A stretch of DNA of 64,000 bases from Nocardia colli (GCF_008704205.1 NZ_VXLC01000003.1:372001-436000); one strand, 5' to 3'; numbered from the stretch's first letter, positions 17,646-27,182 are shown. Numbers and translations: made by a program. The notes: generated by a model from the sequence alone, not told the origin.

Positions 17646-19375
17646 CCGTGCCACGAGTGCCATAGCGCCGCATAGGTTCCGTCGCGCGCGACCAAATCGT
17701 CGTGGGTGCCGAGCTCGACGATGCGACCGGCGTCCATCACCGCGACCCGGTCCGCGTCGTGCGCCGTCTGTAGCCGGTGCGCGATCGCGATCACCGTGCG
17801 TCCTTCGAGGACAACACCCAGTGCTCGCTCGGTGTCTCGGGCCGACGCCGGGTCCAGCTGCGCGGTGGCCTCGTCGAGCACGACGGTGTGCGGGTCGGCG
17901 AGAACTACGCGGGCCAGCGAAAGCTGTTGTGCCTGTGCGCCGTCGAGGTGGTAGTCGTTGCCTTCCAACGTGGTGTCGAGACCATTCGGCAGATTCTCGG
18001 CCCAATCAGCGCCCACCGCGGCGAGTGCGGCGCGCAACTGGGTGTCGGTGGCGTCGGGCCGGACGATGAGCAGGTTCCCCCGAACGGTGTCGTTGAAAAC
18101 GTGCTTTTCCTGCGTGACCAGGACAACGTGGTGGCGCAGGCGATCCGGGTCCAGCTCCGAAATCGGCACGCCCCCAAGGTGTACCGCGCCGGTCCGCGGG
18201 GCGTCGACCCCCGCGAGAAGCCTGGCGAGCGTGGACTTGCCCGCCCCGGACGTCCCGACGACCGCGAGCCGTTCGCCCGGCCGGATATCGAGGTCGACGC
18301 CGTGCAGCACATCGCCGCGGTCGTACGCGTACCGCACGTCGGCGAGGTGGATCCGGTTGTCCGCAGGCTCCGCCGAGACAGTCGGCTTCGCTGTCGGCGC
18401 CGATGCGAGACCCTCCAATCGCGCGTAGGACGCGACGGCGGTCTGCACACCGTCCACCCACAACATGACCGTGTCCAGCGGGTCGACCAGTTGCCGCAAA
18501 TACAGCGCCGCGGCGACGATGGAGCCGAGGCTGACGGCCCCTCGGCTGTGCAGCGCGCCGCCGATGAGCAGCACCGCGACCAGCGGCAGCACATACGAGA
18601 CGTCCAGCGTCGGGAACAGCACTGTGCGCAGCCGCAAGGTCGCCAATCGGGCGGCGCGGGCCGTGCCGATCGCGGAAGTGGTTGTCGCACTGTGACGTTC
18701 CGCCAGGCCGAGCGCCTCGATCGTGCGCGCCCCGGCCGCGCTGGTCGCGATGAGTTCGGCCAGTTGGGAGCCGCTGGCCGCCTCGGTGCGATACGCCGCC
18801 CGGGACCTGCGCAGATACCAGCGCAGGACAACGGTGCCGACGAGCAGACAGCTGAGACTCGACACACCGAGAACCGGGTCCAGGACCAACACCGCACCGA
18901 TGATGAACGCGCCCTGGATGGCGGCGACGAAAACATCCGGCGCGGCAGTCCGGAGCATCGCCGCGATGGTCGGCGCGTCGGTGGTGCCGCGCGCGATCAG
19001 GTCGCCACCGGAGACCCGCTCGACCACCGCGGCGGGCAATGCGAGGACGCGACCGAGGAACCGTTCGCGAATACGGGCCGCGGCCCGCGCACCGAAGCGA
19101 TAACCGACATATCGCGCGTAACGGGTGAGCACGATCTGCGCGACCGTGCAGGCGAGGATAGCGAGGGCCAATCGATCGACGGTGCTGACCGCCGTCGGCG
19201 TTCTACCGACGGCATCCACGATCTTGCCGAGCAGCCACGGACTGGCCAGACCGGCGGCCACCGCGAGGGTATTGAGCACCAGGACTGCGGCGAATGCGAC
19301 AGGGTCAGTGCGGATCTCGTTCGCCGCGGCGCGACGGATCTGCGCGGCGTCGGCGACCGGTAACGGGGTGGTCAC
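17642..19375 (-). CDS. ABC exporter half-transporter, NBD with intact Walker A and degenerate signature
   Basis: 577 residues: a six-helix exporter TMD (about 25-310) fused to an NBD (about 343-577). Walker A GTSGAGKST (Lys380), Q-loop Gln422, Walker B VVLDE with catalytic Glu502, and switch His533 (AIAHRL) are intact. The ABC signature is LDGAQ (477-481) instead of LSGGQ. The partner gene upstream has the reverse pattern, and the two starts/stops overlap by 4 bases, so they form a heterodimer. Exported substrate unknown (drug, lipid or siderophore are typical). Last gene of the GGDEF-ABC-ABC unit. Confidence 0.93.
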   Translation of the reverse strand: MTTPLPVADAAQIRRAAANEIRTDPVAFAAVLVLNTLAVAAGLASPWLLGKIVDAVGRTPTAVSTVDRLALAILACTVAQIVLTRYARYVGYRFGARAAARIRERFLGRVLALPAAVVERVSGGDLIARGTTDAPTIAAMLRTAAPDVFVAAIQGAFIIGAVLVLDPVLGVSSLSCLLVGTVVLRWYLRRSRAAYRTEAASGSQLAELIATSAAGARTIEALGLAERHSATTTSAIGTARAARLATLRLRTVLFPTLDVSYVLPLVAVLLIGGALHSRGAVSLGSIVAAALYLRQLVDPLDTVMLWVDGVQTAVASYARLEGLASAPTAKPTVSAEPADNRIHLADVRYAYDRGDVLHGVDLDIRPGERLAVVGTSGAGKSTLARLLAGVDAPRTGAVHLGGVPISELDPDRLRHHVVLVTQEKHVFNDTVRGNLLIVRPDATDTQLRAALAAVGADWAENLPNGLDTTLEGNDYHLDGAQAQQLSLARVVLADPHTVVLDEATAQLDPASARDTERALGVVLEGRTVIAIAHRLQTAHDADRVAVMDAGRIVELGTHDDLVARDGTYAALWHSWHG

Positions 19376-21087
19376 CGGTGTGCTCCCTCGTCGGTGCCGC
19401 GCGACACGAGGGCGCGGTAGCCGGGCTCGGCCTGCAGCAGATCGTGGTGGGTGCCGGTTGCCGCGACGACTCCGTCGACCAGGTAGATCACGGTGTCCAC
19501 GTGGTCGAGGACGAGCGGAGACGTGCTGGCGACCACCGTTGTCCGACCTCGTCGCGCGGCACGCAACCGAGTCGCGATCGCGGCCTCGGTGTGCGCGTCC
19601 ACGGCCGACGTCGGTTCCACCGCCAGCAGGAGCTCGGGCTCGGCGTAGACCGCACGAGCCAGCCGGAGCCGTTGGCGTTGCCCGCCGGACAGATTTCCGC
19701 CCCGCGGAGTGATCGTCGAGGCGAGGCCGTCGGGCAGCGCGTCGACCACGTCGGTCGCCACCGCAACGTGCAATGCGTCGCGTATCCGACCGTCGTCGGG
19801 CGCGTGCCGGCCGGCGACGACGTCTCGGACACTCCCGGTGAAGAGGTAGGCGTCGTTGTCCGCGACCAGGATTCGACGTCGGAGCTGATCGGCGAAGACG
19901 ATGTCGACGCGAACATCACCCCACGTGACATCCGATTTGGTGAACCCGCCGAGCCGATCGATGACCGCCGCACTCTCGGCCGGGTTATCGCCGACCAGCG
20001 CGGTCGACAGCCCGGGCCGCACCTCGACGCCGGAGGCGGGATCGCGCAGCATCGATGCCGCGGGCGGGGCATCGACCGTGCCGGATTCGGTGCTGCTGTC
20101 GGGCGAGATCGACAGCAAACCTGTCACTCGCCGGGCGGCAACCCGTGCGCGGGCAATATCTCCCGCGGCCTCGATGAAGAACGACACCGGAACGACCAGC
20201 ATCGCGGTGTACCCGTACACGGCAACCAGACTGCCGACACTGATCGAACCCTCGGCGGCCATCCGCGCGCCCAGCCAGATCACGACCGCGAGGAACGCCG
20301 CGGGCAACCCTCGGCCGAGCGCGTCCACCCAGCTCGTAGCGACGCCTACCCGGTACCCCTGTATCACTAGAGCCTGCGAATCACTTTGGTAGCGAGCGGC
20401 ATACACGGATTTGCCGCCGAGCCCGTTCAGCACCGGGAGACCGTTGAACACATCGACCAGCCGGGTGGTCAGCGTGCCCTGCTGCTCACGGTGACCGGCC
20501 CCGGCCCGCTCGATCCGATGCAGCAGCGGGCCGACGGTCAGCGCCAGGATCGGCACACCCGCCAGCACCACCACCGCGAGCAGCGGCGAGATGGAAAACA
20601 TCACGACCGCGATCACCACGTATCCGACCGCGGCGCCGACACCGGGACCGGTCACGGTCAGCGACTGCGCGATCACCTGCACATCGCCGCTGCCGATCGC
20701 CACGATCTCACCGGCGGTGATCCGGCGCGACAGGTCGGCGCCGAGCCGGACGCAATGCTCGACGGTCGTCGACACCGTCTGAAAGGACGCCTCCATGCGG
20801 ACCTTCGACATGGTCCGATGGCGGGCAATGCTCAACGCCGCGTTGACCACTCCGATGCCGAACAACGCGGCGACCCAGCCGGTCAGCGCAGCCAGGTCGT
20901 TCTTCGCCAGACCGTCATCGATGGCGCGTGACAGCAGATAGGGCGGCACCGTGAGCGCCACCATCCACAGGCTGCCCAGCGTCGCCCCGAGCAGGACCCG
21001 CCGGGGCTGGCTGATCACCAGCCAGAGCAGAAACCTGTTGGGACTGGACCTTTCTCGTGGTCCGGGCGGATCGGCGATCGAGGGCAC
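19372..21087 (-). CDS. ABC exporter half-transporter with degenerate NBD
   Basis: 571 residues from the GTG at 21087, which is 4 bases past the upstream stop; an earlier in-frame start at 21132 would overlap that gene by 41 bases. Exporter TMD (about 25-310), then an NBD lacking most catalytic residues. The Walker A position reads VGDNPAESA with no Lys, Walker B is LLLAVE (Asp replaced by Val, Glu491 kept), the Q-loop Gln is missing (VADNDAYLF), and the switch His is replaced (ASTSPL). The signature LSGGQ (466-470) is perfect. It therefore should supply only the signature for ATP bound to the partner. Confidence 0.93.
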   Translation of the reverse strand: MPSIADPPGPRERSSPNRFLLWLVISQPRRVLLGATLGSLWMVALTVPPYLLSRAIDDGLAKNDLAALTGWVAALFGIGVVNAALSIARHRTMSKVRMEASFQTVSTTVEHCVRLGADLSRRITAGEIVAIGSGDVQVIAQSLTVTGPGVGAAVGYVVIAVVMFSISPLLAVVVLAGVPILALTVGPLLHRIERAGAGHREQQGTLTTRLVDVFNGLPVLNGLGGKSVYAARYQSDSQALVIQGYRVGVATSWVDALGRGLPAAFLAVVIWLGARMAAEGSISVGSLVAVYGYTAMLVVPVSFFIEAAGDIARARVAARRVTGLLSISPDSSTESGTVDAPPAASMLRDPASGVEVRPGLSTALVGDNPAESAAVIDRLGGFTKSDVTWGDVRVDIVFADQLRRRILVADNDAYLFTGSVRDVVAGRHAPDDGRIRDALHVAVATDVVDALPDGLASTITPRGGNLSGGQRQRLRLARAVYAEPELLLAVEPTSAVDAHTEAAIATRLRAARRGRTTVVASTSPLVLDHVDTVIYLVDGVVAATGTHHDLLQAEPGYRALVSRGTDEGAHR

Positions 21088-21091
21088 TCGC

Positions 21092-22264
21092 TCACGATAG
21101 GTGGCGAAGATCGCGCACGGGCGCGATCGCATCCTCCGGGTCGGCGATCACGACGGTGTTGCCGCCCAATTGCTTTGCGCGGTACATGGCCGAATCGGAG
21201 CTGCGGAACAACAGCCGTGGCGTGATCGTCGGGTGCGGTTCGCAATTCGGGCCGGGTTCGAATTCCGCGGCCCCGACGCTGGCGGTGATCGTGCTCGGCA
21301 GGCCCGGCATCGTCTCGACCGCGCGCCGCAGGCGTTCGGCGACGGCGGCGAGGTCCGCGCCTTGCCCACGGCCGATGACCATGAACTCCTCGCCGCCGGT
21401 GCGCACGACGATGGCGTCGGGCGGCGCGGCCGCCCGCAGTTGCTCGGCGGTCTGGATCAGGACCTTGTCGCCGAACGAATGGCCGAAGGTGTCGTTGACC
21501 GTTTTGAACCGGTCCAGGTCGAGGGTCACGACGTAGACGCGATCGCGGCGGCGCGGCCCGAAGTACCGCGGCAGGTGCGAGTCGAGGCCGCGGCGGTTCA
21601 GCAGCTTGGTCAGCGGATCGGACAGCGCGTCCACCCGCAGCAGCCAGCTACAGAACTGCACGACGGGCAGCACCACGCCGGTCACCGCGATCACCACCAG
21701 CACGACGACGATGCCGAGCGCGACATCACCCTGCCCGTGCCCGTTGCCGGTCGGCACGCCGAGCACCATCATCGCCGACAACCCGAGAATCGACAGCACG
21801 GACCAGCCGACGTGCAGCGCCAGCACCGGCGGCCCGTGAAAGATCGTGATGTACCCGCCGGTCGTGACCAGCAATACGCAGCCCATCGCGCCCAGCAGCC
21901 GATCCTGGATCATCACGTTGTTGGCGGTGATGGCGACATCGACGGCGACGACCCACAGCAGCGATTCGCGCTCGCTCGGCCATGGCAGCGACCACCAGCG
22001 CACGGTCCATACCGCGGCCATCACGATCACGATCACCGCCTGCGCCTGCCCGGCCGGTCCGGGTTGCCCGGCCTGCGAGATCAACGCCATCACCGTGATG
22101 AATCCGAGGACGATGCCGCCCGCGCCGACCATGAACTTCAACGCCCCGAGCGCGGAGTGGGATTCGAACGTCTCGATCAGCCAGCGATAATCCACCCGGT
22201 AGCGCCACCAGGCACGAACCATCACTCGACTGTTGGTCACCGATCCACCGCCTTCGGCCGGCAA
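21092..22264 (-). CDS. Membrane-bound diguanylate cyclase (GGDEF domain)
   Basis: 390 residues. About six hydrophobic segments (residues about 45-210) precede a GGDEF domain (about 213-380): DPLTKLLNRRGLD, TLDLDRFKTVNDTFGHSFGD, and active-site RTGGEEF at 288-294. The GGEEF form is active in other cyclases, so it probably makes cyclic-di-GMP. The RxxD inhibitory site is absent (PPDA at that position), so product inhibition may be lost. Start taken at the first codon of the frame; a GTG at 22240 (VTNSRVMVR) is an alternative. Co-transcribed with the two ABC genes. Confidence 0.9.
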   Translation of the reverse strand: MPAEGGGSVTNSRVMVRAWWRYRVDYRWLIETFESHSALGALKFMVGAGGIVLGFITVMALISQAGQPGPAGQAQAVIVIVMAAVWTVRWWSLPWPSERESLLWVVAVDVAITANNVMIQDRLLGAMGCVLLVTTGGYITIFHGPPVLALHVGWSVLSILGLSAMMVLGVPTGNGHGQGDVALGIVVVLVVIAVTGVVLPVVQFCSWLLRVDALSDPLTKLLNRRGLDSHLPRYFGPRRRDRVYVVTLDLDRFKTVNDTFGHSFGDKVLIQTAEQLRAAAPPDAIVVRTGGEEFMVIGRGQGADLAAVAERLRRAVETMPGLPSTITASVGAAEFEPGPNCEPHPTITPRLLFRSSDSAMYRAKQLGGNTVVIADPEDAIAPVRDLRHLS

Positions 22265-22309
22265 GTTGCGGATACCTGACTGTAACCAACAGTAACTGAG
22301 AGTTTGCTC

Positions 22310-23770
22310 CTAGTCTGTGGGCCCGGTCTCGAACCATTGCGGGATCACGTCGCGGACGAACGAGCTGATGCATTCGGCGGTCGGACCGGAGAGGATCTCG
22401 CCGACGAAGTAGATGCCGTCCCGGCCCTGGATGCCGGCCACCCGGTCGAACCAGCCGGCGCGGACCGCGGCCGCGCTCGGGTAGGCGGGCCATTCGGCGA
22501 TCGTCTCGGCGATCAGTTCGGGGTCGTCGAACAGAAACAGGCTTTCCTTGGCGAGCGACCAGGCTTGTGCGTCGGAGATCGAGGTGTCGGAGTTGCTGAA
22601 GCAGACCCAGTACGGTCCCGGATTCTGTTTGTTGGCGGCGGTGATGCGGTGCATGGCCTGCTCGGGATCGGTGTCGGTGTAGCTGCCGTACGGGTCGATC
22701 ACCCAGAAGCCGAGGGGCTCACCGGAATCCGCGCGCCGAGGGAAGGCGATGCGCTCCTCGCGTACTCGGATGAGGTAGCTGCGGGTCCACGCGCGCGGGC
22801 AGTTCCGTTCGGCGAACAGTTCGCGAATGTCGCCCGCGGGGAACATCTCTCGAATCTGCGCGGGGCGCGCGGTCACCACCACACGCGAATAGAGTGCACT
22901 GCGCTGCTCACCGCCGGCGGAGTAGGAGACCCGAACCCCTTGCGATGGAACGGGTTCGATGCGGGTCACCTGGCTGTCGACGGTGACGGTGAGCCGGTGG
23001 TCATCGGCGATTCGGCGCAGGAAGCTGACGAACCCGCCGTGGAAGCTCAGGCTGACCGGTCGCCGGGAACTCAGCTGCGCGACCAGCGACTGCGGCATCC
23101 GGGCGAGCAGTGCCTGCTTCTCGGTTGAATACAGCGAAAGGACCAGCTTGGCGAGTTGCGAGACATGGCCGGAGATATGCGCGTTGATATTGATGATGGT
23201 TTCGGCGGGCTGCCGCGGCCTGCGCATGTTGGCGTAGATCGCCAGCCCTTGCAACACCTCGCTGACCAGCGGTGCGTGGCGCGCCCGGTAGGTCTCCCAG
23301 GTCTCGCCTGAGGTGTGGTCGAAGGCCAATCCGCTCTGCCCGGGCGCGTGCCGGTCCCGCATCGCCCGTTCGATGATGTTCCAGGCCTCGACCAGCTGAT
23401 CGATCGCCTGCTCCGGGGTCATGCTCTGGAACAGTGGCAGGAAATGCGGCGGCACGGCCGGCTGCGGTGTGCCGGAGTCGGACCGGCCGACGAAGTAGAG
23501 CGTCTCGGTTTTCGTCGGCACCGGATGGTTGCGCAGCAACTCGTCGATGGCCGTGCCCGCCATGTCCGCGCCGAAGGACTGCTGGATGACCAGGTGTGAC
23601 TGGAAATCGTAGGTGTCACCGTCGACGTCGACGGTCTGGCAGTAACCGCCGAGTTGCGGTCCGGCCTCGAGCACGTCGATGTTCTCGAACCCGAGCTCGC
23701 GTAGCTTCGCCGCGGTGAGAATGCCGCTCTGGCCGGCGCCGATGACGCAGAGGGGTGCCGCGAGATCCAT
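22310..23770 (-). CDS. FAD-dependent oxidoreductase, amine oxidase-like
   Basis: 486 residues from the ATG at 23770, with AGGAG at ideal spacing. N-terminal FAD dinucleotide fold (LCVIGAGQSGILTAAKLRELGF, then DVLEAGPQLGGYCQT) and a C-terminal FAD segment GIYFVGEILSGPTAECISSFVRDVI, as in flavin amine oxidases and protoporphyrinogen-oxidase-like proteins. I see no second NADP Rossmann motif, so a true flavin monooxygenase is less likely. The class V PLP enzyme lies 62 bases upstream on the same strand and probably acts with it on an amine or amino acid. Substrate unknown. Confidence 0.82.
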   Translation of the reverse strand: MDLAAPLCVIGAGQSGILTAAKLRELGFENIDVLEAGPQLGGYCQTVDVDGDTYDFQSHLVIQQSFGADMAGTAIDELLRNHPVPTKTETLYFVGRSDSGTPQPAVPPHFLPLFQSMTPEQAIDQLVEAWNIIERAMRDRHAPGQSGLAFDHTSGETWETYRARHAPLVSEVLQGLAIYANMRRPRQPAETIININAHISGHVSQLAKLVLSLYSTEKQALLARMPQSLVAQLSSRRPVSLSFHGGFVSFLRRIADDHRLTVTVDSQVTRIEPVPSQGVRVSYSAGGEQRSALYSRVVVTARPAQIREMFPAGDIRELFAERNCPRAWTRSYLIRVREERIAFPRRADSGEPLGFWVIDPYGSYTDTDPEQAMHRITAANKQNPGPYWVCFSNSDTSISDAQAWSLAKESLFLFDDPELIAETIAEWPAYPSAAAVRAGWFDRVAGIQGRDGIYFVGEILSGPTAECISSFVRDVIPQWFETGPTD

Positions 23771-23832
23771 GGGGACTCCTACGGGTTGGTAGTCATGAGT
23801 ATGCGGCACCCGGCGTCCCCGGCTCGGCGGTT

Positions 23833-24996
23833 TCAGGTGCGGATCAGCTTGGCCACCGTGTCGACCAGACGATCGATATCCGCGTCGTTGTTGTAGCCGT
23901 GCGGCGAGATGCGCAGGCCGCCGGCGCGGGCGGAGACCGCGATGCCCTCGGCCTGTAACTGCTTGGCGAGCAACGGGATCGGCGGGCCGTCGAGGTGCAC
24001 CGCGACGATCCCGGAACGACCTTCGGCCGAGCGATCCGACAGCACGGTCGCTCCGATCGAGGTGAGACCGTCGCAGATCCGATCGCAGAGGCGGTCGACG
24101 TGCGACCAGATCGCCGGGACGCCCGCCTCGAGCAGCAGATCGATCGATGAGCCGAGCGCGGCGATACCGGTGACGTTCGGCATTCCGCCTTCCAAACGTC
24201 GTGCGGTGTCGTCGAATACGAGCTCGAGGTTGTCCCATTCCTCGCGATGCGCCACCGAGTTCCAGCCGGGCTCCAGCGGGCGCAGCGACTCCAGCCGGGA
24301 GCCGCGCACGTACAGGATGCCGCTGCCTTCCGGGCCGAGCAGCCACTTGTGGCCGTCGGCCATGGCGAAATCGACGCCCCAGTCGGCCAATTCGGCGGGG
24401 ATCGCGCCGAGTCCTTGAATCACGTCCGCGCACAACAGGGCTCCGGCCGCGCGGCACGCGCGGCTCAGCGCTGCCAGGTCGACGCGCCAGCCGCGGCCGA
24501 ACTGCACCCAGCTGGTGACGACCAGCTTCGGCGGCGGTCCGGCCTGGATCCGATCGATGAACGCCTCGACGGTGAGTCTTCCGCTCGGGGCTTCGGGCTG
24601 TACGCGATCGACGATCACGCCTCGATCGGCCAAGGCCAGCCACGGGTAGAGCGTGGACGGGAACTCCAGATCCGGCACGATCACGCGGTCGCCAGGGGAC
24701 CAGTCGAGGCCGTTGGCGATCATCCCGAGCCCGGTGGTGGTGTTCTTGACGAACGCCACGTCGCGCGACGGCACGCCCATGAGCCGGGCCGCCGACGCTC
24801 GTACCCGTTCGATCTCGGCACTGTGGGCCGCATAGGTGAACTCGCCGTCCAGTGAAACCTCGGTCGCGCGCCGATGCATCGCGTCCACCGACGGCTGGGG
24901 CATCGGGCAGATCCCGGCGTGATTGAGATACGCCCACCGGCGCGCGGCCGGAAAGTGTTCGCGGGCAAGGGGAGTGGTACCGACTGTCGTGGGCAT
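23833..24996 (-). CDS. Class V aminotransferase-family PLP enzyme
   Basis: 387 residues. PLP-binding Lys217 in ADGHKWLLGPEG, with NTTTGLGMIANGL (phosphate-binding loop) and VQFGRGWRVDL, plus Asp191 in LLCADVIQGLG. Related to cysteine desulfurases, isopenicillin N epimerases and kynureninases, so the reaction cannot be fixed. Begins MPTTVGTTPLAREHF after AGGTTACGAG. The 255 bases upstream hold no gene. Likely operon with the amine oxidase-like gene. Confidence 0.9.
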   Translation of the reverse strand: MPTTVGTTPLAREHFPAARRWAYLNHAGICPMPQPSVDAMHRRATEVSLDGEFTYAAHSAEIERVRASAARLMGVPSRDVAFVKNTTTGLGMIANGLDWSPGDRVIVPDLEFPSTLYPWLALADRGVIVDRVQPEAPSGRLTVEAFIDRIQAGPPPKLVVTSWVQFGRGWRVDLAALSRACRAAGALLCADVIQGLGAIPAELADWGVDFAMADGHKWLLGPEGSGILYVRGSRLESLRPLEPGWNSVAHREEWDNLELVFDDTARRLEGGMPNVTGIAALGSSIDLLLEAGVPAIWSHVDRLCDRICDGLTSIGATVLSDRSAEGRSGIVAVHLDGPPIPLLAKQLQAEGIAVSARAGGLRISPHGYNNDADIDRLVDTVAKLIRT

Positions 24997-25251
24997 CTCG
25001 TAACCTCCGAATCAAGCGGACATTATGTCCACTTCTAGCTGGCTGCAGACTACGGCTTAACCGGTCACTCCGTCCACTTATTCGCGAGTGTGGTTGCCCG
25101 GTATCGAAGCGGGCGATTCGTGATCGGGGCCCGGGTGATCTGCGCAACTGGCTCGGCGTCGGATCGATGCCGGTCGGGGGCGCGGGAGTTGCCGCGCGTT
25201 ATCTTCGGTCGTGACTAAAACGATGAGTTCGGTGTCGATGGGGGTAGTCGC

Positions 25252-26142
25252 GTGCTGATTGGTCTGTTCGCGGCGTTTCTCGCGTGTATCGGATACGGGG
25301 TGGCGTCGGTTCTCCAGGCGTATGCGGCGCGTCGGTCGGCCGCGGCGGCGGAGGCGCGAGGTGACGACGGGCAGCTGACCGAGACCGGCGCGCCGACGGT
25401 CGCGTCCACGGTCGCGGCGGTGCTGACCGTGTGGTTCATCGTCGGCACCGTGCTCGATGTGGTCGGGTTCGCCGGGAACGCGGTGTCGGCGCGATTGATT
25501 CCGCTGTTTCTCTCACAGACGATCATGAGCGCGAATCTGATCATCACCGCGGTGCTGGGGATCTTCGTGCTCGGCATCCGGTTGCATGCGCGCGACTGGG
25601 TGGCGATCTGCACGGTGATCTTCGCGCTGGCCGCGCTCGGTGCGGCCGCGGGGCACGAGGGTGGCGGTAGCGACAATCCGGTGATGCATTGGGGCGTGTT
25701 GATCGCGTCGGTGGTGTTGTTCGCCGGCAGTCAGCTGGTCGTGCGCCGGCTGGGTTCGCGGGGTGCGGTGGCCGCTGGGTTGGCGGCGGGAATGTTGTTC
25801 GGGGCGTTGGCGATCGCGGTGCGGATCGTGCAGGGGATCGATCCGTTGAACGTGGGCACACTGCTCGCCGATCCGGCCGCATGGACGATCGCGATCGCCG
25901 GCATCGGCGGGTTCTACCTGCACACCGTTGCGCTGCAACTGGGTTCGGTGAACGGGGCGACCGCGGCGTTGGTGGTCGGCGAGACGGTCATTCCGGGCAT
26001 CGTCGGCGTGCTGGTGCTCGGCGACACCTCACGGCCCGGCCTCGCGTGGCTCGCGGGACTGGGCTTCGTGCTCGCCATCGGCGGCGCGGTCGCCGTGGCG
26101 GTCTTCGGCAACGTATCCCAGCTCGAGCACGCCGACGCGTAG
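25252..26142 (+). CDS. DMT-superfamily (EamA-like) membrane transporter
   Basis: 296 residues with 9-10 hydrophobic helices, starting from GTG 25252. The overall plan is two repeated halves (ASVLQAYAARRS; then GATAALVVGETVIPGIVGVLVLGD near the end). The late segment with a conserved Glu-x-x-x-Pro resembles EamA/NIPA-like permeases. Substrate unknown. It converges on the LysR gene, 32 bases away. Confidence 0.82.
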   Translation: MLIGLFAAFLACIGYGVASVLQAYAARRSAAAAEARGDDGQLTETGAPTVASTVAAVLTVWFIVGTVLDVVGFAGNAVSARLIPLFLSQTIMSANLIITAVLGIFVLGIRLHARDWVAICTVIFALAALGAAAGHEGGGSDNPVMHWGVLIASVVLFAGSQLVVRRLGSRGAVAAGLAAGMLFGALAIAVRIVQGIDPLNVGTLLADPAAWTIAIAGIGGFYLHTVALQLGSVNGATAALVVGETVIPGIVGVLVLGDTSRPGLAWLAGLGFVLAIGGAVAVAVFGNVSQLEHADA

Positions 26143-26174
26143 GCGCCGCACCACTTTTGACAAACGCACGCGTG

Positions 26175-27113
26175 TCAGCGCGGCGAGTCTGAGTGCGGGA
26201 GGTCAGAAGTAGTGCGGCTGGTGTCGAGTGCGGCGCGGATCGTCTCGCGTAGCCAGCGCTGGGCCGGGTCGGCGTCGAGCCGGGCGTGCCAGAGCAGCCG
26301 GACCTCGATGTCCGGCAGGCCGGGGATGCGGAACCAGCGGATGCCGAGCGCTCGGCCGTACTGCTCGGCCAGGCGCTGCGGGGCCAGGCCGACGTAGTTG
26401 CTCGTGGAGACCAGCAGTGCCGCGACCGCGGCGGTCGGCACCACCGCGGCGACACGACGGTGCAGGCCCGCGGCGTCGAGCACGTCGTCGAGGGGGCCGC
26501 GCGCCCGGCCGCGGCGGGAGGCCGAGACGTGCGGGTACTCGCACAACTGGGACAACGTCGGGCGGCGGTGTTTGCCCAGCGGGCTGTCGGCGCGGACGAT
26601 GCCGACGATCTGTTCCCGGTAGAGCAGGTCGTCGCGGATGTCGGGCGCGGTGACGTCGGTGGCGCCGATGTCGAGATCGACCGAACCGTCGCGCAACGCT
26701 TCGATGCTCTCGCTGCCTTCCGCGACGAACCGCAGCGTCACGTCGGGGGCTATCGCGGCGGTGGCCTCGGCGGCTGCCGCGGAGAGCGTGACGGCCACGC
26801 CGTCGTTGATGCGAATCGTGAAGGTGCGCTTCAGGTCGGCGACGCTGAGCTCGCGGTCGGCGCTGATCAGGGCCGAGGCCTCGTCGAGCAGTGAGCGCAC
26901 GCGCGGGGCGGTGCGCAGCGCGAACGGGGTCGGCGCCATCCCGCGACCGGCCCGCACCAGGATCGGATCGTGCATCGCGCGCCGCAACCGGCCCAGTGCT
27001 CGGCTGGTTGCCGGGATGGAGAGGTGCAGGCGCTCGGATGCCGCCGTGACGCTGCCGTCCTGGAGTAGCGCGTCGAACACGCGAAGGAGGTTCAGGTCGA
27101 GCTGCTCGGGCAT
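26175..27113 (-). CDS. LysR family transcriptional regulator
   Basis: 312 residues. N-terminal winged helix (LDLNLLRVFDALLQDGSVTAASERLHLSIPATSRALGRLR) and a LysR substrate-binding domain; PTPFALRTAP is the usual linker. Divergent from the MFS transporter with 69 bases between the starts, the classic LysR target arrangement. A T-N11-A style palindrome sits just upstream of its start. Confidence 0.93.
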   Translation of the reverse strand: MPEQLDLNLLRVFDALLQDGSVTAASERLHLSIPATSRALGRLRRAMHDPILVRAGRGMAPTPFALRTAPRVRSLLDEASALISADRELSVADLKRTFTIRINDGVAVTLSAAAAEATAAIAPDVTLRFVAEGSESIEALRDGSVDLDIGATDVTAPDIRDDLLYREQIVGIVRADSPLGKHRRPTLSQLCEYPHVSASRRGRARGPLDDVLDAAGLHRRVAAVVPTAAVAALLVSTSNYVGLAPQRLAEQYGRALGIRWFRIPGLPDIEVRLLWHARLDADPAQRWLRETIRAALDTSRTTSDLPHSDSPR

Positions 27114-27115
27114 AG

Positions 27116-27130
27116 TTGCATCGTACGCAA
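27116..27130. promoter_or_regulatory. Candidate LysR operator
   Basis: 15-bp imperfect inverted repeat TTGCATC-G-TACGCAA, starting 2 bases upstream of the LysR start codon and inside the divergent promoter region. It fits the T-N11-A pattern. Confidence 0.45.
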
Positions 27131-27182
27131 GTGACTGTTGTCAAAGTTGCGTGGCATGGAATCCGGCTGAGTCCATAACGTC

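Noticed and set aside
17777..19363. 528-residue plus-strand open frame
   Set aside because: Antisense to a clear ABC exporter gene; composition is that of a GC-rich shadow frame.
17642..21087. ABC pair as an iron-siderophore IrtAB importer
   Set aside because: No siderophore-interacting (SIP) domain and no iron box nearby; exporter topology alone does not support it.
22310..25147. 945-residue open frame on the minus strand
   Set aside because: Only its C-terminal 486 residues (from 23770) look like protein; the rest is an arginine/proline-rich shadow of the class V aminotransferase gene.
27116..27130. TTGC...GCAA palindrome upstream of the LysR gene as a fourth bipartite operator
   Set aside because: It lacks the GTTGCGCT block and the second half; it fits a LysR T-N11-A site better.
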